A DNA stretch of 10,538 nucleotides from Streptomyces sp. NRRL F-6131 (GTDB lineage Bacteria; Actinomycetota; Actinomycetes; Streptomycetales; Streptomycetaceae): positions 1-10,538 of the forward strand of contig JOHN01000113.1 in the NCBI GenBank assembly GCA_000719695.1. Direction: 5' to 3'. Shown here piece after piece: positions 1-6,519 of this stretch. The notes beneath the pieces are model-generated. The model was not told the DNA's origin, ran no database searches, and saw only the letters and a program-made list of their open reading frames with translations. The translations under genes were made by a program, and so were the position numbers. How positions within the stretch are numbered: position 1 is the first letter of the stretch; each line of letters begins with the position of its first letter.

Positions 1-5
1 GGTCC

Positions 6-25
6 GGGGTGGGGGTGGGGCGGGG
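6..25 (+). other. G-quadruplex motif (four G-runs, 1-nt loops)
   Basis: Runs of 4, 5, 4 and 4 G (6-9, 11-15, 17-20, 22-25) are each separated by one base. Single-base loops are the arrangement known to give the most stable parallel G-quadruplexes. A fifth G4 run follows at 30-33. The gene to the left, which this element might serve, is outside the window. Confidence 0.6.
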
Positions 26-390
26 AGGCGGGGCAGTTCACGCTAGGAGGGCGTTCCCGGCGGTGATGTCCTGGCGGTGCACTGGGGAGCGACGGTCCGC
101 GCACGCTTCGGCGGGTGCGCGGGGCGTTCGGCGGGGCCCGGTCGCGTGCTCGATTCCCGGTCGGTCCGGGGTGCGGGGGCTGGGTCGGCGGACGGCCGTC
201 GGGGTGGTGGCGGGGCCCGGGAAAGGCCAGGTCACGGGTGCTGTAGGGGCTCCGGAGCGACGCCGGGCGCGGCGGTGGGGGCGACGCCGCCGACGCGTGC
301 GCCGTGGCCGGGCGGTCCGGGCGGGGCGGCGGGTTTCTCGTTCTGTCGAAGGTTTGCCCACCCGGTTTCGCCTCTTGTACGAATGCGCCG

Positions 391-395
391 GGAGG
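391..395 (+). promoter_or_regulatory. Ribosome binding site that fixes the PucR start
   Basis: GGAGG sits 9 bases before ATG at 405. Upstream in-frame starts lack such a site and would add Arg/Gly-rich sequence, so 405 is the preferred start. Confidence 0.8.
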
Positions 396-404
396 CAATT
401 GATC

Positions 405-1676
405 ATGAACAGGTGGATCCAGCGCGCGCGTCCGGGAGGCGAGGCGCTCCAGTCGCTGGTGGACGGTCTGGCCGAGGAGCTGGGGCGTTCCGTCGTCCTC
501 GACGACCCGCTGGTGCGGATGATCTGCACCAGCCGGCACTTCGGCGACGAGGACCGGGTGCGGGTGCGCACCTTGCTGCAGGGCATCGCGGACGACGAGT
601 CCATCCGCCACGTGCTGTCCGAGGGCGTCGCCCGGTGGACCGGCCCCGGCTACCTGCGGGGCCGCGACGACCTGGGGCTCCAGCCCCGCTACTGCGTCCC
701 GATCCGGGAGCGCGGCCATATGCTCGGCATCCTGATGGTGGTGGCGTCGGAGGGGGTCCTCACGGCGGCCGACACCGCGGCCATCGCCCGGGTCTCCCGC
801 GCCGTGGCCACCGAGATGTACGCCGAGCGGCTGGCCTCGGACGTCGACGAGGAGCGCACGCACCGGCTCGTGCACCAGCTGGTCGGCCAGGACGCGGCGC
901 AGCGGTCGGCGGCGCGCGGCCGACTGCTCGACGACGGTCTGCTCCCCGCCGGCCCGCACGTCGTGGTGACCGGCGTGGCGGTCGCCGGTGAACCGGGCCC
1001 GTCCGGCCGGATCGCGGTCGCGCTGCGGGGCGCCCTGGAACCGTTCCGGCGGACCCGTGCGGCCCGCGGGCTGGCCGCGGTCGACCAGGACCGGGCCGTC
1101 CTGGTGCAGGTCTTCGAGCGTCCGCCGACGGAGGAGGACCTGGACCTCCAGTGCCGTGGCATCGTCCGCTCGCTGACGACCTTCCTGGACGCGGGCTCGA
1201 CCGCGGCGGTGGGCGTCGGCGGACGCGGGGCGGACCTCGCCGACGCCTGGAACTCCCACGACCAGGCACGGGTGGCGGTGCGCGCCGCCCGCCGGCTGCC
1301 GCACCTGAACGGCATCGGGGACTGGGAGCGGCTCGGCGAGTACGCCGTGCTGCTCCAGCTGCCCGACGGCGCGCTGAACGGCTCCCTGGTGCCCGAGCCG
1401 CTGCGACGGCTGCTGGACGCGGGCGGGCACGCCCGGCTGGTGGAGACCCTGCGTTGCTTCCTGGAGAACGCGGGCTCGGTGCCGAGGACGGCGGAGGCCC
1501 TGGTGCTCCACCGCACCTCCCTCTACTACCGGCTGCGGCAGATCCAGGAGATCACCGGCCTGGACCTGGACGACGGCGGGCACCGCCTCGTCCTGCACCT
1601 GGGGCTGCGGCTGGCCGACCTGTTGCGGACCTCGCGGGGCGCCGCGCCGCAGGTCGGAGCTACCGCGGAGCGTTGA
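405..1676 (+). CDS. PucR/CdaR-family transcriptional regulator
   Basis: This encodes a 423-residue predicted cytoplasmic transcription factor. The C-terminal part (about residues 343-405) is a PucR-type helix-turn-helix: NAGSVPRTAEAL followed by HRTSLYYRLRQIQEITGLDL, the conserved 'LxxHRxTLxYRLxrIeeltGlDl' signature. The middle (about 180-300) resembles the degenerate GGDEF-like domain of CdaR/PucR regulators, including GVGGRGADLADAWNSHDQAR. The N-terminal part (about 15-140) is probably a GAF-like sensor. Family members activate catabolic or metabolic genes on binding small ligands; the ligand cannot be read from the sequence. The start is chosen for its GGAGG site. The next gene begins 176 bp downstream on the same strand, so this regulator could control it, but that is inference. 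The last codons lie in a 24-bp repeat that continues past the stop. Confidence 0.9.
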   Translation: MNRWIQRARPGGEALQSLVDGLAEELGRSVVLDDPLVRMICTSRHFGDEDRVRVRTLLQGIADDESIRHVLSEGVARWTGPGYLRGRDDLGLQPRYCVPIRERGHMLGILMVVASEGVLTAADTAAIARVSRAVATEMYAERLASDVDEERTHRLVHQLVGQDAAQRSAARGRLLDDGLLPAGPHVVVTGVAVAGEPGPSGRIAVALRGALEPFRRTRAARGLAAVDQDRAVLVQVFERPPTEEDLDLQCRGIVRSLTTFLDAGSTAAVGVGGRGADLADAWNSHDQARVAVRAARRLPHLNGIGDWERLGEYAVLLQLPDGALNGSLVPEPLRRLLDAGGHARLVETLRCFLENAGSVPRTAEALVLHRTSLYYRLRQIQEITGLDLDDGGHRLVLHLGLRLADLLRTSRGAAPQVGATAER

Positions 1677-1755
1677 GGACGCGTTGCCGCAGAACGCCGA
1701 AGCCACGGTGCCGCGGAGTGCCGAAGGCGCCTTGCTACAGAGCGATGAAGGCCCG
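1660..1755 (+). repeat. Degenerate 24-bp tandem repeat, four units, crossing the pucR-like stop codon
   Basis: Four units start at 1660, 1684, 1708 and 1732 with exact 24-bp spacing. The shared core is CCGCGGAGCG (1663), CCGCAGAACG (1687), CCGCGGAGTG (1711) and CTACAGAGCG (1735), followed by a GAAG-like segment. Neighbouring units agree at about 15-17 of 24 positions by eye. The unit is 8 codons long, and the regulator's TGA stop at 1674-1676 lies in unit 1. Confidence 0.7.
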
Positions 1756-1793
1756 TCGGCCGATCCCTACTCCGGTCGGTGGTCAGCGGGGCC

Positions 1794-1823
1794 GGCCCGC
1801 GACAAGAATCGATTCCGCGGGCC
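1794..1823. promoter_or_regulatory. Inverted repeat with nested palindrome upstream of the first hydrolase gene
   Basis: Arms GGCCCGCG (1794-1801) and CGCGGGCC (1816-1823) are perfect complements around 14 bases. Ten of these form another perfect palindrome, GAATCGATTC (1806-1815). There is no T-rich tail. It may be an operator for the hydrolase gene 30 bp downstream, with the PucR-like and AraC-like proteins as nearby candidate binders. It may instead be a hairpin ending the regulator's transcript. Confidence 0.5.
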
Positions 1824-1852
1824 ACTGACACGAACGGACGAGAACGAGCACC

Positions 1853-2689
1853 ATGCACGAACGCACCCTCACCACCAACGACGGCGTCCGCCTCGCCTAC
1901 CGCGACACCGGCGGTGACGGCGTCCCCCTGGTCATGCTCCACGGCTGGGGGCAGACGCAGGCGATGTTCCGGCACCAGATCGAGGCCCTGGCACCGGCCC
2001 GGCGCGTCGTCACGGTGGACTTCCGGGGCCACGGCCGTTCGGCCAAGCCGCGCCACGGCTACCGCGTCGCCCGCCTGGCCCGCGACGTCCTCGACCTGGT
2101 CGACCATCTGGGGCTGAACACCTTCGACGCGCTGGGCTGGTCGATGGGCGCCTCGGTGTGGTGGAGCTTCGTCGACCAGTACGGCACCGGCCGCATCCGC
2201 CGGTTCGTCGTGGTCGACCAGCCGGCCGCCGTGGCGGCGGTGCCCTGGACGTCACCGGCCGAACAGCGCGACTGCGGCGCCGTCTTCGACGTCGCGGGTC
2301 TCCTGGAGCTCAACGTCGCACTCGCCGGACCGGACGGCGCGAAGGTCCGCGAGGACTTCGTCCGCTCGATGTTCGGCGGCGGCACCGACCCGGAGCTGCT
2401 CGCCTTCGTGACCGAGGAGATCCGCGCCACCCCGGCGTACGCGGCCGTCCCGCTGCTCTTCGACCACTGCGCCCAGGACTGGCGCGACGTCCTCGACCGC
2501 GTCGACGTGCCGACCCTGGTCCTCGGCTGCGAGGGGAGCCACGTGGACCCCGCGTCCCAGCGCTTCATCGCCGAACGGATCCCCGGCGCCCGTCTGCACG
2601 TGTTCCCCGCGGACGTCGCCCGCTCGCACTTCCCGTTCCTGGAGAACCCCGACGCGTTCAACGCCGTCGTGGACGAGTTCCTCTCCTGA
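1853..2689 (+). CDS. Alpha/beta hydrolase (haloperoxidase/esterase-like)
   Basis: The 278-residue protein has the length and motif order of the single-domain alpha/beta hydrolases grouped with non-heme haloperoxidases and arylesterases. Visible are the oxyanion-hole motif HGWG (30-33), the strand-turn VDFRGHGRS (55-63), the nucleophile elbow G-W-S-M-G (95-99, Ser97) and the catalytic His259 in SHFPFLENP. The acid is less certain: Glu227 and Asp232 lie after the predicted seventh strand (VPTLVLGCEGSHVDP), and Asp123 follows an earlier strand. No signal peptide is seen, so it is probably cytoplasmic. The ribosome binding site before ATG 1853 is weak. The AraC-family gene follows after 69 bp, so the two may be co-transcribed. 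The substrate is unknown; halogenation is not implied, because this fold includes hydrolases, perhydrolases and lactonases. Confidence 0.9.
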   Translation: MHERTLTTNDGVRLAYRDTGGDGVPLVMLHGWGQTQAMFRHQIEALAPARRVVTVDFRGHGRSAKPRHGYRVARLARDVLDLVDHLGLNTFDALGWSMGASVWWSFVDQYGTGRIRRFVVVDQPAAVAAVPWTSPAEQRDCGAVFDVAGLLELNVALAGPDGAKVREDFVRSMFGGGTDPELLAFVTEEIRATPAYAAVPLLFDHCAQDWRDVLDRVDVPTLVLGCEGSHVDPASQRFIAERIPGARLHVFPADVARSHFPFLENPDAFNAVVDEFLS

Positions 2690-2758
2690 GGCCGCGTCCC
2701 CACTCCTCCACCTCCACCTGCACCTGCACAGCACCATTCGAACCGGTCGGAGCCCTCC

Positions 2759-3634
2759 GTGACCCAGTCGGGCACCACGCCCATGCCCAGAACCGAGCCC
2801 CACCCCCCGTCGGGCGGCACCGCCCACGACGGCGGTACCGGCTGCATCGACGTCCTTGCCGCGCCCCCCGGCGCCGACCCGGAGGACTGCCTCTACGTCG
2901 CCCTGCACCTCCACGGCACGGCCACCGTCCGCCGCGACGGCGCCAGCACCGCGCTGGAGCCCGGGGACCTGCTCATCGGCACCACCCCCCACCCGGCCGG
3001 CCTGCTGAGCGAACCCGCCTGCCGGATGGTGCACTTCCGCGTCCCCTGCTTCTACCTCGGCGTCCGGCACCGCGACGTCCGGCGCACCGGGGGGCTGCTG
3101 GCGCGGGGGAGCGAAGGCATCGGTTCGCTCGCCTCCCAGTTCCTGCGGACCCTGGCCGGCCAGACCCGCGCCCACCGCGCCCGGCCCGGCAACCACCTCG
3201 CGCGCAGCGTCTCCGACATCGTCAGCATCCTGGTGACCGAGCTGCTCGACCGCCAGAGCCCCGAGCACCCGACCGCCGCGGCCGAACTGCTGACGCGGAT
3301 CCGCGACCACATCGAGGAGAACCTCGCCGACCCGGACCTCGCGCCCGAGTCGATCGCCCGCTCGCAGCACATCTCGGTGCGCTACCTGCACAAGCTGTTC
3401 CAGCAGGACGGGACGACCGTCGGCCAGTGGATCCGGCAGCGCCGCCTGGACGCCTGCCGCCGGGAGCTGGAGCGCCCGTCCCGCCGCCAGATCGGCGTCG
3501 CCGCCGTCGCGCACCGCTGGGGCTTCGTCAGCCACTCCCACTTCAGCCGGGCGTTCCGCGACGCGTACGGCGTCTCGCCCCGGGAGTGGCAGGCGTACGC
3601 CGCGCAGTCCGAGGCCCGCGGGCGGCTCGGCTGA
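2759..3634 (+). CDS. AraC-family transcriptional regulator
   Basis: The 291-residue protein joins an N-terminal cupin-like sensor (about 30-110, including LHGTATVRRDGASTALEPGD) to a C-terminal AraC/XylS DNA-binding domain (about 178-282). The first HTH lies near 195-217 (APESIARSQHISVRYLHKLF). The second lies near 245-266 and is followed by the diagnostic AFRDAYGVSPREWQ. GTG at 2759 is preferred because GGAG lies 6 bases upstream; ATG at 2783 would remove eight residues and has no better site. It sits between two alpha/beta hydrolase genes on the same strand, with gaps of 69 and 112 bp, and probably controls one or both in response to a small ligand. The family's usual role as an activator is known; the target here is inferred. 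The 69-bp gap before it contains short CACCTS repeats (about 2706-2730). Confidence 0.92.
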   Translation: MTQSGTTPMPRTEPHPPSGGTAHDGGTGCIDVLAAPPGADPEDCLYVALHLHGTATVRRDGASTALEPGDLLIGTTPHPAGLLSEPACRMVHFRVPCFYLGVRHRDVRRTGGLLARGSEGIGSLASQFLRTLAGQTRAHRARPGNHLARSVSDIVSILVTELLDRQSPEHPTAAAELLTRIRDHIEENLADPDLAPESIARSQHISVRYLHKLFQQDGTTVGQWIRQRRLDACRRELERPSRRQIGVAAVAHRWGFVSHSHFSRAFRDAYGVSPREWQAYAAQSEARGRLG

Positions 3635-3746
3635 GCCCCGGGCTTCCTGGCTTTCCGTCTTCCTCCGCTACCTCCCGTCTCCGCCCGGCGGCCCCGCCTT
3701 CCCGTGGACCGCGCGCCCGGCGGCCGGCACCGTCCGAAAGGCCGCC

Positions 3747-4613
3747 ATGCCCACCACCGGCTCCAGCCCCGGCTCCACCACCGGCTCCACCACCGGCTCC
3801 ACCACCGGCTCCAGCCCCGGCTCCACCACCGGCTCCACCACCGGCTCCAGCCCCGGCTCCACCACTGCACCCGGGGCCAGACCCGCCGCCGCACCCGTCA
3901 CCAGACCCACCGTCGTGCTCGTCCACGACGGCTGCTCCGACGCGACCAGCTGGTTCGGCGTCATCGCCGAACTCCACCGCCGCGGCCTGACCGTCCTGGC
4001 CGCCGCCAACCCGTTGCGCGGACTCGCCCCCGACGCGGCCTACCTGGCCTCCGTCCTCGCGGGCATCGACGGACCCGTCGTCCTCGTCGGCCACTCCTAC
4101 GGGGGCGCCGTCATCACCGAGGCCGGAACCGCGCCCAACGTCGTCGCACTGGTCTACGTGGCCGCCTACCTCCCCGACGTGGGCGAGAGCTACGACGCGC
4201 TGGCGAGCCGCTTCAGCCCCTCGCCGCTCCTCCCCGAGCTGCGCCGCACCGCCTTCGCCCTGAGCGACAGCGGGACCGAACTCACCGTCCCCAGCGAGTC
4301 CTTCCAACCGCTCGTCGCGGCCGACCTCGACCTGGAGGTGGCCCAGGTGCTCGCCGCGCTCCAACGCCCGGTCGCCGAGCGGGTGTTCACCGACACCCCC
4401 ACCGCGGCCGCCTGGCGCTCCAAGCCCTCCTGGGCCCTGGTGACCGGCGCGGACCGGGCACTGCCCCCGCCGATGCAGCGCTTCACGGCGGAGCGCGCCG
4501 GTGCCACCGTCCTCGAAGTGCCCGACGCCTCCCACGCCGTGGCCGTCTCCCGGCCGACCACGGTCGCGGAGCTCATCCACGACGCCACCCGGCCGGTGCG
4601 CCCCGGCACCTGA
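3747..4613 (+). CDS. Alpha/beta hydrolase with a Thr/Gly/Ser/Pro repeat N-terminus
   Basis: This encodes 288 residues. Residues 3-38 are nine four-residue repeats (TTGS six times, SPGS three times), then an Ala/Pro linker to about 53. The hydrolase domain starts at RPTVVLVHDG. It has nucleophile elbow G-H-S-Y-G-G (115-120, Ser117), likely acid Asp236 (TGADRALPP) and His263 (DASHAVAVSRP). This matches the family whose members read 'VLVHGAFADASSW' and 'PVVLVGHSYGG'. At the oxyanion hole, His-Asp-Gly (60-62) replaces the usual His-Gly. The N-terminus does not look like a signal peptide because it has no hydrophobic core; it is probably a disordered tail. AAAGG lies 5 bases before ATG 3747, and no other start would keep the whole hydrolase core, so the repeats are likely translated. 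It follows the AraC gene by 112 bp and ends in a strong hairpin. The substrate is unknown. Confidence 0.88.
   Translation: MPTTGSSPGSTTGSTTGSTTGSSPGSTTGSTTGSSPGSTTAPGARPAAAPVTRPTVVLVHDGCSDATSWFGVIAELHRRGLTVLAAANPLRGLAPDAAYLASVLAGIDGPVVLVGHSYGGAVITEAGTAPNVVALVYVAAYLPDVGESYDALASRFSPSPLLPELRRTAFALSDSGTELTVPSESFQPLVAADLDLEVAQVLAALQRPVAERVFTDTPTAAAWRSKPSWALVTGADRALPPPMQRFTAERAGATVLEVPDASHAVAVSRPTTVAELIHDATRPVRPGT
3753..3872 (+). repeat. 12-bp coding minisatellite, nine exact units plus one degenerate
   Basis: Unit A is ACCACCGGCTCC (TTGS) and unit B is AGCCCCGGCTCC (SPGS). The order is A B A A A B A A B from 3753 to 3860, then a diverged unit to 3872. Near-perfect unit identity suggests recent expansion by replication slippage. 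Unit gain or loss would keep the reading frame. Confidence 0.95.
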
Positions 4614-4664
4614 GTCCGCCGGCACCGGGGGCACGTCGGCGCCCGGGTGCGCCGGGACGCGCGA

Positions 4665-4692
4665 ACGGCCGCGGTGCGTTCACCGCGGCCGT
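4665..4692. terminator. Bidirectional terminator hairpin between convergent genes
   Basis: ACGGCCGCGGTG (4665-4676) and CACCGCGGCCGT (4681-4692) form a perfect 12-bp stem with a CGTT loop. It lies 51 bp after the hydrolase stop and 20 bp beyond the stop of the convergent haloperoxidase gene, so it can end both transcripts. It lacks a T-tract, which is common for actinobacterial terminators. Confidence 0.85.
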
Positions 4693-4712
4693 CAACCAGC
4701 CATCTCCGCAGG

Positions 4713-5600
<888 letters not shown>

Positions 5601-5670
5601 GGGTCGGCCGCCGCCGCCGGATTGCCCCTGCGAGCACGCCTTGTCGTCCGAGAGCGCCGTGACCACGGCG

Positions 5671-5733
5671 GGCGTCGTGAGTGCCGTCGGCGTCGTCGGC
5701 GTCGTGAGTGCCGTCAGTGCCGTCAGTGCCGTC
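5671..5733. repeat. 9-bp tandem array between padR and the haloperoxidase gene
   Basis: Seven contiguous 9-bp units alternate between two related types: GGCGTCGTG, AGTGCCGTC, GGCGTCGTC, GGCGTCGTG, then AGTGCCGTC three times (5707-5733). A diverged copy begins at 5734. Just beyond, GCGCCG (5735-5740) and CGGCGC (5749-5754) could form a weak 6-bp hairpin 23 bases after the padR stop. The rest of the 227-bp gap shows no gene. Confidence 0.85.
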
Positions 5734-5776
5734 AGCGCCGGAAGTCGTCGGCGCCGGGGTCGCGGGAGACCTGCGG

Positions 5777-6343
5777 TCAGCCGTGGAAGGCGGTGCGGGG
5801 GGTGAGGGCCTTGAGGGCGGTCTCGGACCAGCGGATGTTCTCGCGTTCGAAGGCCATGCCGCGCAGGAGGGTGAGGTAGGGGCCGATGCGGTCGGCCTCG
5901 GCGAGGTGCTGGTCCTCGGTGCGGCCGTCGAGGAGCTTGGCCTGGAGGCGTTCGTAGCGGGCGAGCTTGGCGCGGGCCCACTCCAGGCGTTCGGCGATCG
6001 CGGCGCGGACGGCTCCGACGTCGCCGGCGTCGACGCACTGGACCTTGACCATCAGCTCGTCACGGATGGTGGTCGGCTTGCTCGGGTGCTCGGCGGTGTA
6101 GGCGTGGACGGCGGCGAGGCCGGCCTCGGTGAGGGAGAAGAGGCGCTTGTTGGGGCGCTTCTCCTGGAGGACGACCCGGGCGGCGATGAGGCCCGCGGCC
6201 TCCATGCGCTCCAGTTCGCGGTAGAGCTGCTGCGGGGTCGCCATCCAGAAGTTCGCCACCGAGGCGTCGAAGCCCTTGGCGAGGTCGTAGCCGGAGGCCT
6301 CGCCCTCCAGGAGGGCGGCCATCACCGCGTTCCGCAATGCCAT
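5777..6343 (-). CDS. PadR-family transcriptional regulator
   Basis: The 188-residue protein has an N-terminal winged helix (about 1-85). It begins MALRNAVMAALLEGEASGYD and includes TPQQLYRELERMEAAGLI (recognition region), then the wing with KRLFSLTEAG. These are hallmark PadR features. The C-terminal half (about 95-180) is the helical Vir_C/AphA-like dimerisation domain. PadR proteins are usually repressors that respond to phenolics or other small aromatic or hydrophobic ligands; the ligand here is unknown. The gene is divergent from the redox operon, with 176 bp between starts, and precedes the haloperoxidase gene on its own strand, so both are candidate targets. No ribosome binding site precedes ATG 6343, and the predicted transcription start falls on that ATG, suggesting a leaderless mRNA. 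Confidence 0.95.
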   Translation of the reverse strand: MALRNAVMAALLEGEASGYDLAKGFDASVANFWMATPQQLYRELERMEAAGLIAARVVLQEKRPNKRLFSLTEAGLAAVHAYTAEHPSKPTTIRDELMVKVQCVDAGDVGAVRAAIAERLEWARAKLARYERLQAKLLDGRTEDQHLAEADRIGPYLTLLRGMAFERENIRWSETALKALTPRTAFHG

Positions 6344-6349
6344 GCGGTC

Positions 6350-6377
6350 ACGGTAGCAGTCGGCATCGACCGGTCAA
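6350..6377 (-). promoter_or_regulatory. padR promoter, apparently leaderless
   Basis: Minus strand TTGACC (6377-6372), 16 bp, then TACCGT (6355-6350). The last -10 base is 7 bases before the A of the ATG, which places +1 at the start codon. The palindrome GACCGGTC (6368-6375) overlaps the -35 and could allow autoregulation. Confidence 0.6.
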
Positions 6378-6417
6378 CAAGGCGACTGATCACGTCGGTT
6401 GCCCGGAGTCGGGCCGA

Positions 6418-6438
6418 GGGGGCGGGGGCCCGGGTGGG
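6418..6438 (+). other. G-quadruplex motif in the divergent promoter region
   Basis: G5 (6418-6422), C, G5 (6424-6428), CCC, G3 (6432-6434), T, G3 (6436-6438) meets the G3+N1-7 rule. It ends three bases before the -35 of the rightward operon promoter, on the coding strand of that operon. Confidence 0.55.
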
Positions 6439-6441
6439 CTA

Positions 6442-6471
6442 TGGACAGCGCGTCCGCGACCGCTCCATACT
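6442..6471 (+). promoter_or_regulatory. Predicted promoter of the NTF2-FAD-reductase operon
   Basis: TGGACA (6442-6447; 5 of 6 matches to TTGACA), 18 bp, CATACT (6466-6471; 4 of 6 to TATAAT). The transcript would begin near 6478, about 40 bases before the ATG at 6520. Confidence 0.5.
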
Positions 6472-6481
6472 CGCCAGTACA

Positions 6482-6503
6482 CCTATTCAATTCGATGACT
6501 AGG
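6482..6503. promoter_or_regulatory. 22-bp inverted-repeat operator candidate
   Basis: CCTATTCA (6482-6489), six bases ATTCGA, TGACTAGG (6496-6503). The 8-bp arms are complementary at 7 of 8 positions. The site lies just after the predicted start of transcription and before the GGAGG ribosome binding site (6508-6512), where a bound repressor would block the operon. The divergent PadR is the obvious candidate binder, by inference. The AT-rich site stands out from the surrounding GC-rich DNA. A shorter repeat TACT-N4-AGTA (6468-6479) sits just upstream, over the -10. Confidence 0.55.
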
Positions 6504-6519
6504 CCGTGGAGGCTTCCCC

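Larger units (their letters stand above)
1..404. other. Region upstream of the PucR gene with no supported gene
   Basis: The + strand frame of the following regulator is open back to base 9, but the peptide it would add (about 132 residues, mostly Arg, Gly and Ala) looks like translated GC-rich noncoding DNA. Other frames here give the same kind of low-complexity product. Visible contents are a G-quadruplex motif at the left edge and a ribosome binding site at 391-395. A weak promoter-like pair, TTGCCC (354-359) and TACGAA (378-383) spaced 18 bp, lies just before the ribosome binding site; its -10 match is poor and I do not rely on it. Confidence 0.6.

Noticed and set aside
9..404. N-terminal extension of the PucR-like protein back to base 9
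   Set aside because: It adds about 132 Arg/Gly-rich residues with no homology pattern, while ATG 405 has a good ribosome binding site and gives a normal family length.
3682..3725. CGCCCGGCGGCC repeated at 3682 and 3714
   Set aside because: Two short copies in very GC-rich DNA can easily occur by chance; no supporting structure was seen.
2158..3990. A 610-codon + strand frame spanning the first hydrolase, AraC and the second hydrolase
   Set aside because: Arg/Pro-rich with no family signature, and out of frame with three recognisable genes.
3382..4009. Minus-strand frames with Trp/Ser/Arg or Glu/Pro/Val repeats
   Set aside because: They are translations of the 12-bp minisatellite in wrong frames; the + strand TTGS frame joins an intact hydrolase.
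5671..5733. CRISPR array
   Set aside because: The 9-bp units are contiguous without spacers, so this is a minisatellite.
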